DNA from: Fragilariopsis cylindrus CCMP1102
Lineage: Eukaryota > Bacillariophyta > Bacillariophyceae > Bacillariales > Bacillariaceae
Assembly (NCBI GenBank): GCA_900095095.1
Contig: FMBT01000377.1
Location: 62,001-126,000 of the forward strand
Reading direction: 5' to 3'
Length of the DNA stretch: 64,000 bases
Shown: piece after piece, positions 11,799-23,694 of the stretch
Layout: each line of letters starts with the position of its first letter
How positions within the stretch are numbered: position 1 is the stretch's first letter
The notes under the pieces: generated by a model
Seen by the model: only the letters and a program-made list of their open reading frames with translations
Told to the model about the DNA's origin: nothing
Database searches by the model: none
Translations under genes and position numbers: made by a program

Positions 11799-12798
11799 AT
11801 GTCTTCATCCACCACTGTTCGTCAACGGAGTCGTGATATCAGCAGCAGCAGCAGCAGCAGCAACAAGTTTAGCAGAAGCGACAACAAAGTTGTTAGTACA
11901 TCTACCACCGCTACTACTCCCAGCGATAAGAGGAAAGAAAGTAGTAATAATAATAATAATGTTATCACTCCACTGCTCAAGAATAAGAATAAGAAGCCAC
12001 AAAGTAAAAAGGAACGTGCCAAAGTCATTGCCAATACGAAAACATCCCTTGATCGTCGGATGGCAGTAGAAAGGAATGTGGTTGATGAATTACTTTTAGT
12101 TTGTGGTGTAATTGGTTCCTCAAAAGGAAACGACGTTATTCCTGTGACGGATAGTTTAAATTGGTTACAAGATTTACAACGTGCATTACGACGTGATGAG
12201 GATCTATACCGACCAATTTCATTATTACTTGGTAAATGGAAAATTGTGGAACAAAAATTATTACCATTAATGATGACATGCCGATATGATACACCCATCG
12301 TCTTAACAGTGCTAAAGATATTAGTTATCTTAACAAAACCATTATCAGAAAATACGATACGAGCTGGACAAATGATTATCGACACGGCATCACCAAAATC
12401 TGATCCAGCTATTATTGCACAACAAATTAAATTGAGGTCCAATGCATTAGAACAAGCAGAACAATTAATGGAATACAAACGTATGGTAACGTTTCATCCA
12501 TCACATCATCATCAGAAGAAGAAAACAAACAATAAAAAGAGCGGCGGTGATAGAAACAACAAAGGTACAACAGGTCTCTTATCGATCTTTGTTTCATTAT
12601 TGGCAGAACCTTTATCTAGATCGGGTGCATCACGAACCGATGCTGATCACTTAACGATTGAATTAGTCCTACATTTGATTCGAAACTTATTATCGTCCCA
12701 ACCGTTATTGAACAGTAAGTTTTTTTTGTTATGATCTATCAATGCATCATTTCGTTAGGCCGTTTAAAGACTTATTTGTAGACCCGTTTTACTAACTA

Positions 12799-12831
<33 letters not shown>

Positions 12832-15246
12832 TATACACAATTACAAAAATGCATCCCATCCCCGTACGTATAAGCCTCCTCGGAAACTTCCCGCCAGGCC
12901 GCTCAACTCCACCAGGATATGATCACCCTGTTTGAGAAGGAGCTCGTTTTGGAGATTTTACTTGTAGTTGGGCAGGAGATGGAATTACGAGAAAATGCAC
13001 AGTACAATCTTCTTATGATGGAAATCTTGCACCATATAGTGAAGGCACAAGATCCGACCGCGGTGGCAAAATCTGGCCTAGAACCAACGTCATCGTCGTC
13101 ATCGACGACGATGACTGAGGATTCCACAAAAAACAACAAGAATCGTTTTAGTACTGGATCATCCACATCCTCTGCCTTAGCATCCAAGTTGAAACAGGAG
13201 AGGGCTCAAGGTCGCAGTATGAAGTCGGTACGACATGGTACTTTCTCTGGAACATGGATGCGTCGACAGGCCGATGGTAAACGTCAATTCCTTGGGGCAT
13301 CAACTGCCATGCAGGGAGGCAACGGTACCGGCGGCGGTGGATCGTCGTCGTCACAGCATCGGGGCTCTGTCCAGGCCAGACGCAAAAATCGTCTTGCGGA
13401 ACCCTTTATTGGATCTGGTAAAACACTTTTGGCACATACTCGATCACCTGGAGGGTCCAGTGGAGGACCAGCCGCCAAACGCGCTAATCGGACTCTTCAT
13501 GAATTCTGCAAACGCTTCCTGGCGGATTGTTATGGTCCATTCATGAAATCGATCAAGAATGAATTTCGTCGGGACTCACAGCGTCTTGAGGAGAAGGATA
13601 AGATCGTCTTCTTCAAGTTAGTATGGTTCTTTTCTCAATGGTCAAGAGTAACGACGTCACGTCGAGATGGTAATAATAAAGAGAATGGAGTGGCTATCGG
13701 TCGCCTCATCATTACTATGGATGTTTTCACTTTCAATTTGGTTCTAAATGCTACGGATACATTCTTTGCACAGAAGAAACATACTAGACTGGCCCAAACA
13801 GTTGCTTTGTATAGTGAAATGATGCATCTTTTGTATAGCATGTACACCTCAAACGATAAAACGGAACACGAAATGGCAATGGGGCTGATTGATCGTCTCT
13901 TTTATCACGGGCAAGACGCCTTAGATCGTCTCCCGAAACTCCTAAGCCGATGGACGCCTGGAACATTTACCCGCGAGTACCTTTGTGACTTGGTCGAAGT
14001 TGCTCACGTATCTCTGAAGTTGTTGGAGGCCAATACCAAAAAGGGCATCGATTTCCTTCAGAACAAGGACAATGTTGCTAGTACTAATGCTAATGACGGT
14101 GGTCAATTTTCTCAAAAAATTGCAAAGATGAGAAAAGATGCTGCAGAATTCGATGTCAAGAGTTACGTTGTACGCAAGATCGTTTCCAACCAATTGGTCT
14201 CCATGTATGGTTATTTGTTGAGTCAGTACAAGATAAATGCGGCCATAGTGAACCACCGAATCATCGCAATGTTTTTGAGATTCATGCGCTTGGAAGTTGC
14301 CGCTCCTGAAATAGCGGATGCCGAAACAAGTGTGAATCCACTCGGAAGTCGACGTGTGACGCTGGAACCGATGTTGTACAATCTTCAACTGATCATGGTC
14401 ACTGAACAGATCTTGAATGACAATTCCATTCACAAGGAAAGATCGTTCGATTCATTGATTAAATTTTCTACTAGCCTTATGTACAAATTTTGGTCAGCGG
14501 CCGATTCGAATCCCATGCTTTACGTGGAATGTCTCTTCCAGCATACGACACCGCATCGTTTTTGCGAATTTGTAACCAACATGTACGTGAACGAAGAGTT
14601 ACGTATGATGGCCGAACGAGAAATGCTTCGGGAGGATCAACTCAGAGAAGATATGGAATACGGGGACGATGAGGAAGTTGGTACAAACAGTCGACAGACC
14701 GAAGATGATGATAATGATGACGAAGAGGTGGAACTCGAATTTACAGAGGAAACCATGCCACAGTCATTATCATCCTCGGATGAAAGGGAATCTGATGACG
14801 GGAACAAAAATCACTCAGAAAAAGTCAATGAAACTGATGACGGGAACGAGAATCAATCAGAAAAATTAAATGAAACTGATGACGGGAACGAAAATCAGTC
14901 AGAAAAAGTGAACGAATCTATCGAGTCATCCGCAATGGTCAACACTGATAGTCCAAACGATCCTACGAGTGACAGAAAACGAACAAGAGATGACAGCGAC
15001 GAAGAAGAACAGAATATGTCTGCTTCCAAACAGTCTCGAATCACTTCTAATCCTTTCGAAGACGAGAGCGACGACGAGGAACAGGGGACGACATTTTCCA
15101 AACAGCCTCGAGCATCTTCTAGTTCTAATCCTTTCGAAGACGACAGCGACGAAGAACAGGATATTTCTGCTTCCAAACAGTCTCGAACATCTTCTAGTCC
15201 TACCACTAAAGACGATAGTTCAGACGACGATGAAAATACTTTTTAG
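11799..15246 (+). CDS. TIMELESS/Tof1/Swi1 replication fork-protection protein
   Basis: Two exons, 11799-12714 and 12875-15246 (160-bp GT-AG intron with a CT microsatellite, phase 1), encode about 1,095 residues. After a Ser/Asn-rich leader, residues ~88-310 match the TIMELESS N-terminal domain: VDELLLVCGVIG, DLQRALRRDEDLYRPISLLL and KWKIVEQKLLPLM. The alpha-helical part continues in exon 2 with LFEKELVLEILLVVGQE and LLMMEILHHIV. This family pairs with TIPIN/Csm3 to stabilise stalled replication forks and signal the S-phase checkpoint. The C-terminal ~180 residues are acidic and repetitive: ETDDGNxNxSEK in three copies (about 14,787-14,910), then SKQSR..NPFED(D/E)SD-EEQ repeats (about 15,025-15,190). 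The acceptor TAAG at 12,874 is chosen because it keeps frame; the nearer CCAG does not. The start is the first ATG of the frame. Confidence 0.9.
12801..12832. repeat. (CT)n microsatellite in TIMELESS intron
   Basis: A nearly pure CT tract lies in the intron upstream of the acceptor. Confidence 0.85.
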
Positions 15247-15837
15247 TCAAAGATCCAACACCATTCATAACCATAAGATGTTGTAATAATAATTCCACTT
15301 TTTAAGTTACCTTCTTATTTTCATTTGTGGTCGTCAATGCTATTAGCTATCCATTGTTAACATTTTCTCTGAATCACTTTCTTACAATGCCTGCAATGAA
15401 ACACATCATACATGACACCTACTTTGGCAACCTGCAACAAACTTCTGAAAATAGCTGGAATTCACGCTTGTCTTATCTAAATCCAGTATAATGATAAGGA
15501 GATGCATATATCAAGAATTGCTACACAGTGTGGCTATGAGCAAAGGAATGCATTACCAATGACCAGCTGAGAACTGAGAACTGAGAACTGAGCATGAGGG
15601 GGATGCGATTTTTTAATTATTTAAAATATAATTTTTCCACGTTTGACATAAAAAGTAAAGAAAACGAACTACTTGAATAACTTGAACATAACGTTACCGG
15701 TAATCACATAAACAATTTACATTGTACTTGTGATTGATTTGATCTTAGAGCTTAGATGGCGTCAATATATGTAGTCTACTTCTACACGAATTTACGATTG
15801 CGGGCGTCGGTGTGAGGGTTAAAAAACAAGTACAGTA
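15247..15837. other. Intergenic between TIMELESS and EED
   Basis: Tandem head-to-tail genes. A GAGAACT triplet repeat (AACTGAGAACTGAGAACTGAG) lies near 15,570-15,592. No other element is seen. Confidence 0.4.
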
Positions 15838-17229
15838 ATGTCATTTTCTTTGAAACAACGAATAAATGAAGGGCACGCATTATGGGCGATAGCATTTTCT
15901 ACCGATACCGTTGCTGTACCGACGACTCCTCGTAATACTAGTAGTAGTAGTAGTAGTGCAACGAAAATGAAAAAAGGAAGCAAACATATTATCGAGCAAA
16001 AAGAATCATCTATACGTTATAACTATTTCGCTACGGCTGGTGGCCAACAAGCGAATATATATGAATACCAATCTGGGGGAAAGGGGGCGGGAGATAATGG
16101 CAGCAAGGAAGATTGGAAATTTGAGCTAAAGCACTCGTATGAATCTACTCATACCAACGTCGAAGATTTCTATTCCATTACATTTGCCAATCGAAGATCA
16201 CGTCAGATCGCTGACGACGACGATAGCGATGATGATGGTCACGAAGAACGACAGCAAAATTCAAGAGTCATATGTGTTGGTGGTGGTGCTAAAGAAATTT
16301 TAATTATTGATATCGAGACAGGTACTCTCCAATCGAAATTAACGGGTTGTATTGGTGATATTTTAGATTTGAAATATATTAATTGCGAATGTAAGACCGA
16401 GCAGAACCATAATTTACTTTGCAGCGCGGCTGGGAATGAATTAAAGTTGTGGAATATAGATACGAATGCATGTATAGCTGTTTTCGCTGATTTATATCTA
16501 AGCGACCCCATCGAGCTGATCACCGTCGCTTGGCATCCAACAGGTTCAAAAATCGTCACAGCTGGAGGTCACACTAAGAACAACCAGGTCGAAGGTATTG
16601 ACGAAAACAATCAAAATATGTTTCAGATATATATCTGGAACGTGTTGGATAGTGATCGGGTACATGAGGCAATTATTGCATCGTCCCATCTTCCTCCTGG
16701 TTCCAATGATCGATCACGATTTAATTCTCTCAACGAACGATTTCCCGCCTCGAAGCATAATGATGTACATACCAACAAAGTTGATTGTGTGGCGTGGGTT
16801 GGAGATTTGATACTATCTAAATCTGTTTATGACGATATCAGATTGTGGAAGCCATTAATCCCCCCTAGTAGAATTGTCAATAACAGGGACATCAATACGA
16901 GTAGTATGATAGAAGTTCAGAACTTTATTTATCCAGGAAACGATTTATATTTTTTAAGATTTGCTACCTCCATTTCTGATTCCACTTCTATTCTTGCCGT
17001 TGGAAACAGTCTTGGTCAAGTATTCGTCTGGGATCTACATGATATTGAACATAGTCCGAAAATTCTGCGTACAGTATCAACCAGTGGGAAAAAGCCGAAG
17101 AAAAACAAACCGGGTGCGACACACGTAATTCGAGGATTGGCCTTCAGTCCAAATGGAAATAGATTAGTGGGTTGTGATTCCAACGGTGATGTATTTCGTT
17201 GGGACAAACAAGAAGTGCATCAAATCTAG
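15838..17229 (+). CDS. EED/ESC-like WD40 subunit of Polycomb repressive complex 2
   Basis: A 463-residue single-exon WD-repeat protein. The match to EED is specific rather than generic WD40: HTNKVDCVAWVGDLILSKS aligns with the EED block HRNYVDCVRWLGDLILSKS, followed by IRLWKP, LAVGNSLGQVFVWDL and IRGLAFSPNGNRL...FRWD. EED binds trimethylated H3K27 and activates the EZH methyltransferase in the nucleus. The human aromatic cage (F97, Y148, W364, Y365) corresponds by eye to W16, Y112, Y371 and F372 here, so the cage stays aromatic with conservative swaps. Insertions (Ser run ~34-40, acidic run ~126-134) sit in loops. Length is close to human EED (441). The ATG at 15838 is the first in frame. Frame is intact. 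Confidence 0.92.
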   Translation: MSFSLKQRINEGHALWAIAFSTDTVAVPTTPRNTSSSSSSATKMKKGSKHIIEQKESSIRYNYFATAGGQQANIYEYQSGGKGAGDNGSKEDWKFELKHSYESTHTNVEDFYSITFANRRSRQIADDDDSDDDGHEERQQNSRVICVGGGAKEILIIDIETGTLQSKLTGCIGDILDLKYINCECKTEQNHNLLCSAAGNELKLWNIDTNACIAVFADLYLSDPIELITVAWHPTGSKIVTAGGHTKNNQVEGIDENNQNMFQIYIWNVLDSDRVHEAIIASSHLPPGSNDRSRFNSLNERFPASKHNDVHTNKVDCVAWVGDLILSKSVYDDIRLWKPLIPPSRIVNNRDINTSSMIEVQNFIYPGNDLYFLRFATSISDSTSILAVGNSLGQVFVWDLHDIEHSPKILRTVSTSGKKPKKNKPGATHVIRGLAFSPNGNRLVGCDSNGDVFRWDKQEVHQI

Positions 17230-18315
17230 ACAGTTTTCATATGTGAATTAGAGAAGGCTAAAATGTCAATCAATCATAATATTATACATAAATCTTGTAC
17301 ACGCATACATCCTTTTCAATTCACTATATGTATGGACTGTGGAGTTCAAATTCTCTCCGTAGAATGTGTACATGTGTCCTGTTTCATTTTAAATATGTGG
17401 GTTAACAACCTAATGGTTGTGACAAACGTTTGTGACAGTTGTTGGCCTTGTTTAAGTTTTTGAAGACTTACACATCATTGTAAGTTGTTTGTTTTCAATT
17501 ATTCTACCACTTCTTGATTGATGATAAAATAATGAGCTCATGTGACATGTTGGTTTCCTCAATTAATGTGTCTACAGTACCATGATGTTCTAAATTCATT
17601 ACTCCTAGCAATCGTAGAATAATCTAGCACTGTCCCGATCAAGACTTTACAAAACACCAGCTAGTAGAAATAATGCTCCTCTAGCACATTACCTTACCAG
17701 TTTCGCGCTACCAGGGGCAGGGCATGCGCTTCACTGGGCTTAGGTGGAAGTTGGATTGAAATGTCAATAAATACTACCAATACTGCTGTATTATTCGCCA
17801 CCATCTTATTTGGGTCGAATGACACCACTATTCGAGATAGGTGTAAGTTCGCCAAAAAGTAAGCCCATCACTCAACACACAAACATACAGCAAGATAGCA
17901 CTGTACACTGCTACTGTAGAAGAAAGCATAATAACTTACAGCAGGCGAAACAGAACTGTATTAGTGATAGGGGAAAGGAAACAGAGAGAGAGGCAGAGAG
18001 AGAGAGAGGAGAGAGAGAGAGTGAACGGGATTTTTTTTCATAGATAAAAGTTTGTAAATTTTATTGGAGAACGGGTATTATATATAGTTCAATTATTTCC
18101 GTTGACATTTTGAATTTTCGTAACGATTACGAATAGGGGGATGTCATCGTATCGCTACCGACACCGCCACTATTGACGAATATGACGATTGCGCAACTAC
18201 TACTGCTACTAATGGCAATGAGAATGATGTTGATGACGCAACAACAACAAATGGTAAATTAAAAATCGCCAAAGAAGAAAATGATGATCGACGAGGAATG
18301 ACGACAAATTCCTGA
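17230..18315. other. Intergenic, with (GA)n tract
   Basis: A GA-rich microsatellite spans about 17,981-18,020. From about 18,140 to 18,294 one plus-strand frame has a coding look (ATIDEYDDCATTTATNG...KLKIAKEE), so the 5' part of the next gene may begin here, but no clean start or splice is visible. Confidence 0.4.
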
Positions 18316-21300
18316 AGGAATCACGAAGCGAAAGACTGTAATGAAAGCTGCTGCTTCGTATGCTTCGGTGAAAAGGGAGTCACCCTATATACAGAAGGAG
18401 CAGAAGGTCGGCATGTAGACGACGATTGCAATTGTGCTGTTGATAATAATGATGACGTTGGCGACAATGAATACAGAATCTCAAAAAAGAATACACCGAA
18501 TACTTCTACTGTCTCGGCTTCGGTGTCAGCGTCGACGACAATAATGGCGACTGTCACGAAACAAGGCAAAAAAGACAATAATATCTCGAAAGATAATGTA
18601 GTGAACAAAAGTGTTACCGGGTCCACAGCTACAAAGTGTACAGTGAAACGTCTTCCAGTAACAAGTACACTCCCAACCTCGGCATCAGCATCAGCATCCT
18701 ATACAACCACAACAGCAGCAGTGAAACAGCAAGCCAAAAAGAATGATCGTTATAATCATCTTTCTTCTTCACTGACTTCCGGCGTATCGGTAGAAGACGA
18801 GGAAAACTCGTCCTCTTTTTTCCTATCACAAATTGTAGCACACGAAGGAACCGATCTTACTCGTCAACGAGCAGGATTTGTACAAGCACAAACCCATGGA
18901 GCCTTTGCTATTACTCATCCCGATTTCAACCCTCCTCCATCTCCGCCACTTCCTCCGGTATCATTCTTAACGGAGTCAATTATGTCTGATAATACTATTG
19001 CAACAACAGCTTCCACCTCTGTGGTATCCGAATCTTTTTTAGGAACAGAATGCCACCACTACTACCACCACCACAGATGCCAATTTTAACAGCAGTATCA
19101 GTAACAACTGCAACAGCATTAACGACAGCGTCAACACTAGAAGAATCAAGAGCATCAGATTCCACTCTTACTTCTACTGCTGGTGCCTACCTTCGATCAT
19201 CAATATTGATACAAGCAGAGTTGGTTGAGTTACCCCCACGCGTATCTGTATTTGATATTGAAGCGGATCGATTAGCAGTAGCAAAACAAATTGATAAGAA
19301 ACATAAAAAACGTAATAATATTATAATCAGTATTATTACGTTTCTTGTCATTGTATTGGCTAGTGGTATGACCCCCCTATATATTATCAGGAACAAAGAA
19401 CCGGAACCATATGGTAATGATTGCTTTACCACTACATTAGAATTATATAAAATGCAAATACGAGATTATATTAGAAGTAATTACACGCAAACAAATGATA
19501 CATACACTATGTGTCCCGGAACGACAATTGACGTTGGAAAATTCCATCGAACACAAAACGATCATGAAGTGACAAGTGATGGTAAAGAAAAGGATTTTCC
19601 AATAACAATAATTGCTCCAAATACTACCGTTCAATGTGGCGTAGGTTTAGATATTGACGAAGGATTCGGGCCGTGTGTCATACATGGTGGATTCCGTCAA
19701 GTTGTATTAAAGCCACTGTTTAATCCATCAATATATAAAATTGGTGATACTAAGGAAGGTTTCGTAAATGCTACAAACAATGGAACAAATGAAGGAATAG
19801 AAGGGCATATTCTTAATGACCCTAACGACAATATCACCTTAATAGAATGGAAAAGATTTCTTCTTGAATCATATAATTTGAGTTTATCAAATGTAACCCT
19901 TAGAGATTTAACTTTCACAGGAACGATTGAAAGTCTTGATCTTGTTCCGGGTCAATCAATATTGGTAAATCAACCGTAAGTAATAATCTTGTCTTTTTCA
20001 TTCTTTTTCCTGATAATGCGGTTGTTATTTCAGTAACTTATAACCTGTGTTATCTTTTTGTTCTTCTTTTCTCTACTTTCCTTTTCAACAGAGGGAATAT
20101 AACCTTTGATTCGTGCAATTGGGCAGATATGATTACACCAACTGGATTGGTATTAGTTACGAATGAATATAGTAAAGAGCGTTCCCCACTAGAAGGCAAA
20201 AGTACACAGTTATCATTCCGTAATTGCTTATTTGATATATTAAATACAATCTACCATTATTTGAAACAGAAGATGAGATACTCGTGCTTGATAATTGTAC
20301 AATCGCGAACTTGAGTATAGCGCAATACTTCCGATCGTTGTTGTGTGATAGTCGGTATACTGAATTCTCTGATCACAAATGTGCATACCTCATGGGATGT
20401 TTTGGATTTTCTACTTGTGAGATTAAGGATTCATGTGCACAGGATAGTGTTGAAATATCACCCAGTGGAAAGCTAGATACAGAAAACGACTGGTTACACG
20501 AATCGATCCCTTCCGTAGTTCAAGTTGATAACTATTCGAATGAATGTGGATTCGCATATCAAAGAAACGGCAATGATATCAACGATGGATGTTATGATAG
20601 TACACTTAAATTATTACGAGCACAAATCAAAGATTTTCGTGAAAGTAATTTTACTTTAACGAAGGAACGATATGTTATATGTCCAAATACGCACATTGAG
20701 ATTGGTTTAATGGAAAAATTTGAAAGTAATTACTATTACGATCTCGATTCCGATGAAGATTTCCCTTTAATAATCATAGCACCGAATACTCTAGTGGAAT
20801 GTGGATTTAATGGTGATGTCAACAATTTATGTGTACTCGATGGAGGGACACAACAGATATATATTTCATTAGATTATGAACTTTCAATAAATAAAGACGA
20901 ATTTATTGCTCTTGCTGGACCGCAAATTGATCCTGATATGACACAAGAAGAATGGGAAATATTTGCTGATGCTGTTTCGCAATTACGTCTCGATAATGTT
21001 ACGATCCGTGGGGTAAGTACTTGTTTGTTTGGTTTTAATCACGCCTTTTATCTACTAATGAGCGAACAAATAAATCTCTAACCTTGACTTCCTTTTTGAT
21101 TCTTTATCACGACCTATGTCATAACCTATATAATATTGTAGATTACTTTAAAGGGTGCACCGGAATCAGAAGCTTATGTGTTAGGTCAATCAATTTATAT
21201 CCGCCAACCAGGCAATTTCACTCTTGAGGACTGTCACTTCACAGAAATGAAAGGACCCACGGGTATTATCGAGGTTACGACTGTTTTGCAGAATGAATAC

Positions 21301-21684
21301 TACGGTAAAGTAGCTCCTTTACCAAATCAGTCTACACAGCTAACGTTACGAAATTGTCAATTCGATACGTTGTTATACAATCATCCAATTATTCTCGTCC
21401 AGAATCAAATTTTGCTTTTGGAAAATTGTACTTTCGACAACATTAATGTCACCTTTAATGTGAAGGGTTCCTGTGGGTTATATACAGAAAGTCCTGATTG
21501 GGGTAGTGATGGTTGTTCCTATGCGATTGCGTGCATAGGGGAATCCCTCTGTGATATAAACAAATCATGCATGTTCAATGTTGATTTTGATGGGACTGGA
21601 TGGTTGTTCAAAACAAATTCATCTACAGTTGAAGTGGACAATCAATCAGCTGAATGTGGTTTTTCTGACAGTACCACCTACTAG
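18316..21684 (+). CDS. Single-pass membrane protein with two tandem beta-helix-like modules (diatom-type family)
   Basis: Exon pieces: about 18,316/18,544-19,023; 19,077-19,975; 20,092-21,012; 21,142-21,684. Introns at 19,976-20,091 and 21,013-21,141 are clear GT-AG; a 53-nt GT-AG segment at 19,024-19,076 would join the first two pieces in frame and is tentative. A Ser/Thr-rich cytoplasmic part precedes a KKHKKR charge cluster and one TM (about residues encoded at 19,310-19,380). Two homologous extracellular modules follow, each with C-F/Y-(S/T)TL-L...QI.D.....N.T, (I/M)CP.T.I.(I/V)G, FP(L/I).IIAPNT.V.CG, (S/D)NVT(L/I)R and QPGN.T...C.(F/W). The repeats resemble a right-handed beta-helix; enzymatic activity is not implied. 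First ATG candidate 18,544. One frame change lies near 20,255, where a missing base would restore NCLFD...LVLDNC like the second module. Substrate and role unknown; surface adhesion or wall-associated function is a guess. Confidence 0.6.
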
Positions 21685-22325
21685 TTCTAAATCTAATATT
21701 CACAATTCCTTATCTTTTACTACTACTGTATAGGTTATGGTGATTAACGATCCATATGATAGTAGTAGTTATTTTCATAATGCTTCCTTCACAGTTCTGT
21801 ACACGTACTTTCATTTATCAAATTGTATCGAGTTATCCCCTACACTACCGTAAGCTTAATTTCACATCGTTTGAATGTATTGTTGGAGCTTCTAATACTC
21901 TTACAAGAAATATAGTTATGAAAATTGTGATTCAAATTCTGTTTTCTCTTTTTCATACCCAAACTTAGTCGATCGATGTGTTTAAATATTGATCCTCTCC
22001 TCTTCTCCCCAACATATAAATTCTTCTTTCTCCGATAAAGTCGTTTTCGCAGACATATTCGCTATCCATTCGATTGTTCATATATTCCTTCATTACCATC
22101 ACAATTGTAATCCCAATCTTCTTCAAGATCAAGATCGTTATCATCACGATCAGAGACTGCAACAACAGCTCCAAGGGTGGATAAAAACAACAATAGCAAC
22201 ACCAACCGTAACCAAAATTCAAGGTTGAGTGTAACAACAACAAAATAACAACGGCAGGTAGGTTCCCACTTGGTCTGGCTCCATCAACATAACAATGGGG
22301 AATGTGACCGTACCTCCATTGATAT
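21685..22325. other. Intergenic between convergent genes
   Basis: No gene is recognised; long frames here are shadows of the ankyrin gene or low-complexity. Confidence 0.4.
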
Positions 22326-23307
22326 CTATCTATCCACCTCTTTTGAAGGGATCTTCCACACGCGACTTGGCCAAAGTGACGCGAGAGATCGTACCCCACC
22401 ACCCATAAAGAAGCAGCGCAAAAAAGTTCCCGTCGGTACCTTTGCTCCTCTTGCCAATAACATGTCCACCATGAGGGAAGCTTCCGGAATGCCCATGGAC
22501 CGACGAATGACGGCGTGGTCCAAAGCCGTCCAGCCTCGCTTGCTGATTGCGTGTATATTGGCTCCATGTTGAAGCAGCATCCCAAATATTACGGAGTTCC
22601 GTCGGGCGGCTGCAACATGCAAAGCAGTGAGTCCCTCACACCCTGTCACGGCAGTATTCAGTCCATTGTTCCCATGTTTCAGCAGAACAGCGACAATATC
22701 TTCAGAACCGATCATTACTGCCACAATCAAAGGCGTTGATGTCGTATCTTTGTTTACCAAAGATGGGTCAGCGAAGTTTTCCAACAAGTATTCTACGCAC
22801 TCCAAATGCCCCCGCATACACGCACTACGTAATGCTGTGCTGCCATCGTTCTGATTTATGTCAGCTCCGTGATTAACCAACAGCTGGAGAATGCTCAAAT
22901 GACCTTCTTCGCTGGCAATAACAAGAGCCGTGTGCTTTCTCATTTCTATCTTGCGGACTTTTTGGCCCGCGAATACAAGCGACTTCAATAACTTTTTCAT
23001 TTCTGGCGATTCCATGGCTGGATTACGTGAGGGAGTTGTCGATTTGTTTATTTCGGAACACTTGTCATCAAGTGCCTCTATAATCTTTGCAACAACCTCT
23101 GTATTGTCGTACAAGCACGCTGTCATGAGTGGAGTGCGGTTCATATCATCACAGAGATTTTGCCATTCGGCTCTTCTTTCAAATCTTCTTTACAGCTTCC
23201 AAATCAGATTTGCTAATGGCGTCAAACAGAGCATGTTGATGGATGTCCTGCTTAACAGCGCCATCATCAGTTGTCTTTGTTGCGTCCACAACCATCGTTG
23301 CTTTCAT
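22326..23307 (-). CDS. Ankyrin-repeat protein
   Basis: The main frame (22326-23144) encodes five or six ankyrin repeats: NRTPLMTACLYDNTEVV, KHTALVIASEEGHLSILQLL, GSTALRSACMRGHLECVEYLL, TTSTPLIVAVMIGSEDIVAVLL, GLTALHVAAARRNSVIFGMLL and GWTALDHAV. Ankyrin repeats mediate protein binding; no partner can be inferred. A likely true start lies upstream: a 42-codon frame with ATG at 23,307 (MKATMVVDATK...HALFDAISKSDLEAVKK) has the expected first-repeat sequence but runs out of frame near 23,180. A further frame in between reads DLKEEPNGKISV, so the N-terminal repeat is recovered only if the frame changes once or twice between 23,150 and 23,185. No GT-AG intron of normal size fits. Complete length would be about 320 residues. 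Confidence 0.75.
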
Positions 23308-23694
23308 ATTTTGTAAGAGAGTAGTATCGTGAACAATGTTCTTCGTCAAGTGAGTGCTTTAATCGTGCTTGAACAACGAACATGACGTACAGTACTCTAT
23401 TGCCTGTACTGTACGTATTACTGTAACTAATTGTTCGTGTTGAAGGTATTCTCTCATCATTTATTGACAACGTACAGTACGTCCGTCCGTCTTCTATTAA
23501 ACGACTATCTACAGTAGTGAATCGAAGGTGGTAAAAACAAACATAAAAAGATATAAAAAACAAAATACTTCTCCGAGAGACTCACTTCTCCGAGCAAGAT
23601 ACACACAATTATTCCCATTCACGACGACTAAAAGTAAGAGGGGAAACAAAAAAACTCACAATATTATCTTTATCTTGTTTGAAACTTGAGTGAA
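23308..23694. other. Divergent promoter region
   Basis: About 390 bp separate the divergently transcribed ankyrin and GHR genes, so both promoters must lie here. Repeated GTACAGTAC-like words (near 23,387-23,412 and 23,470-23,483) are seen; their role is unknown. Confidence 0.4.
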
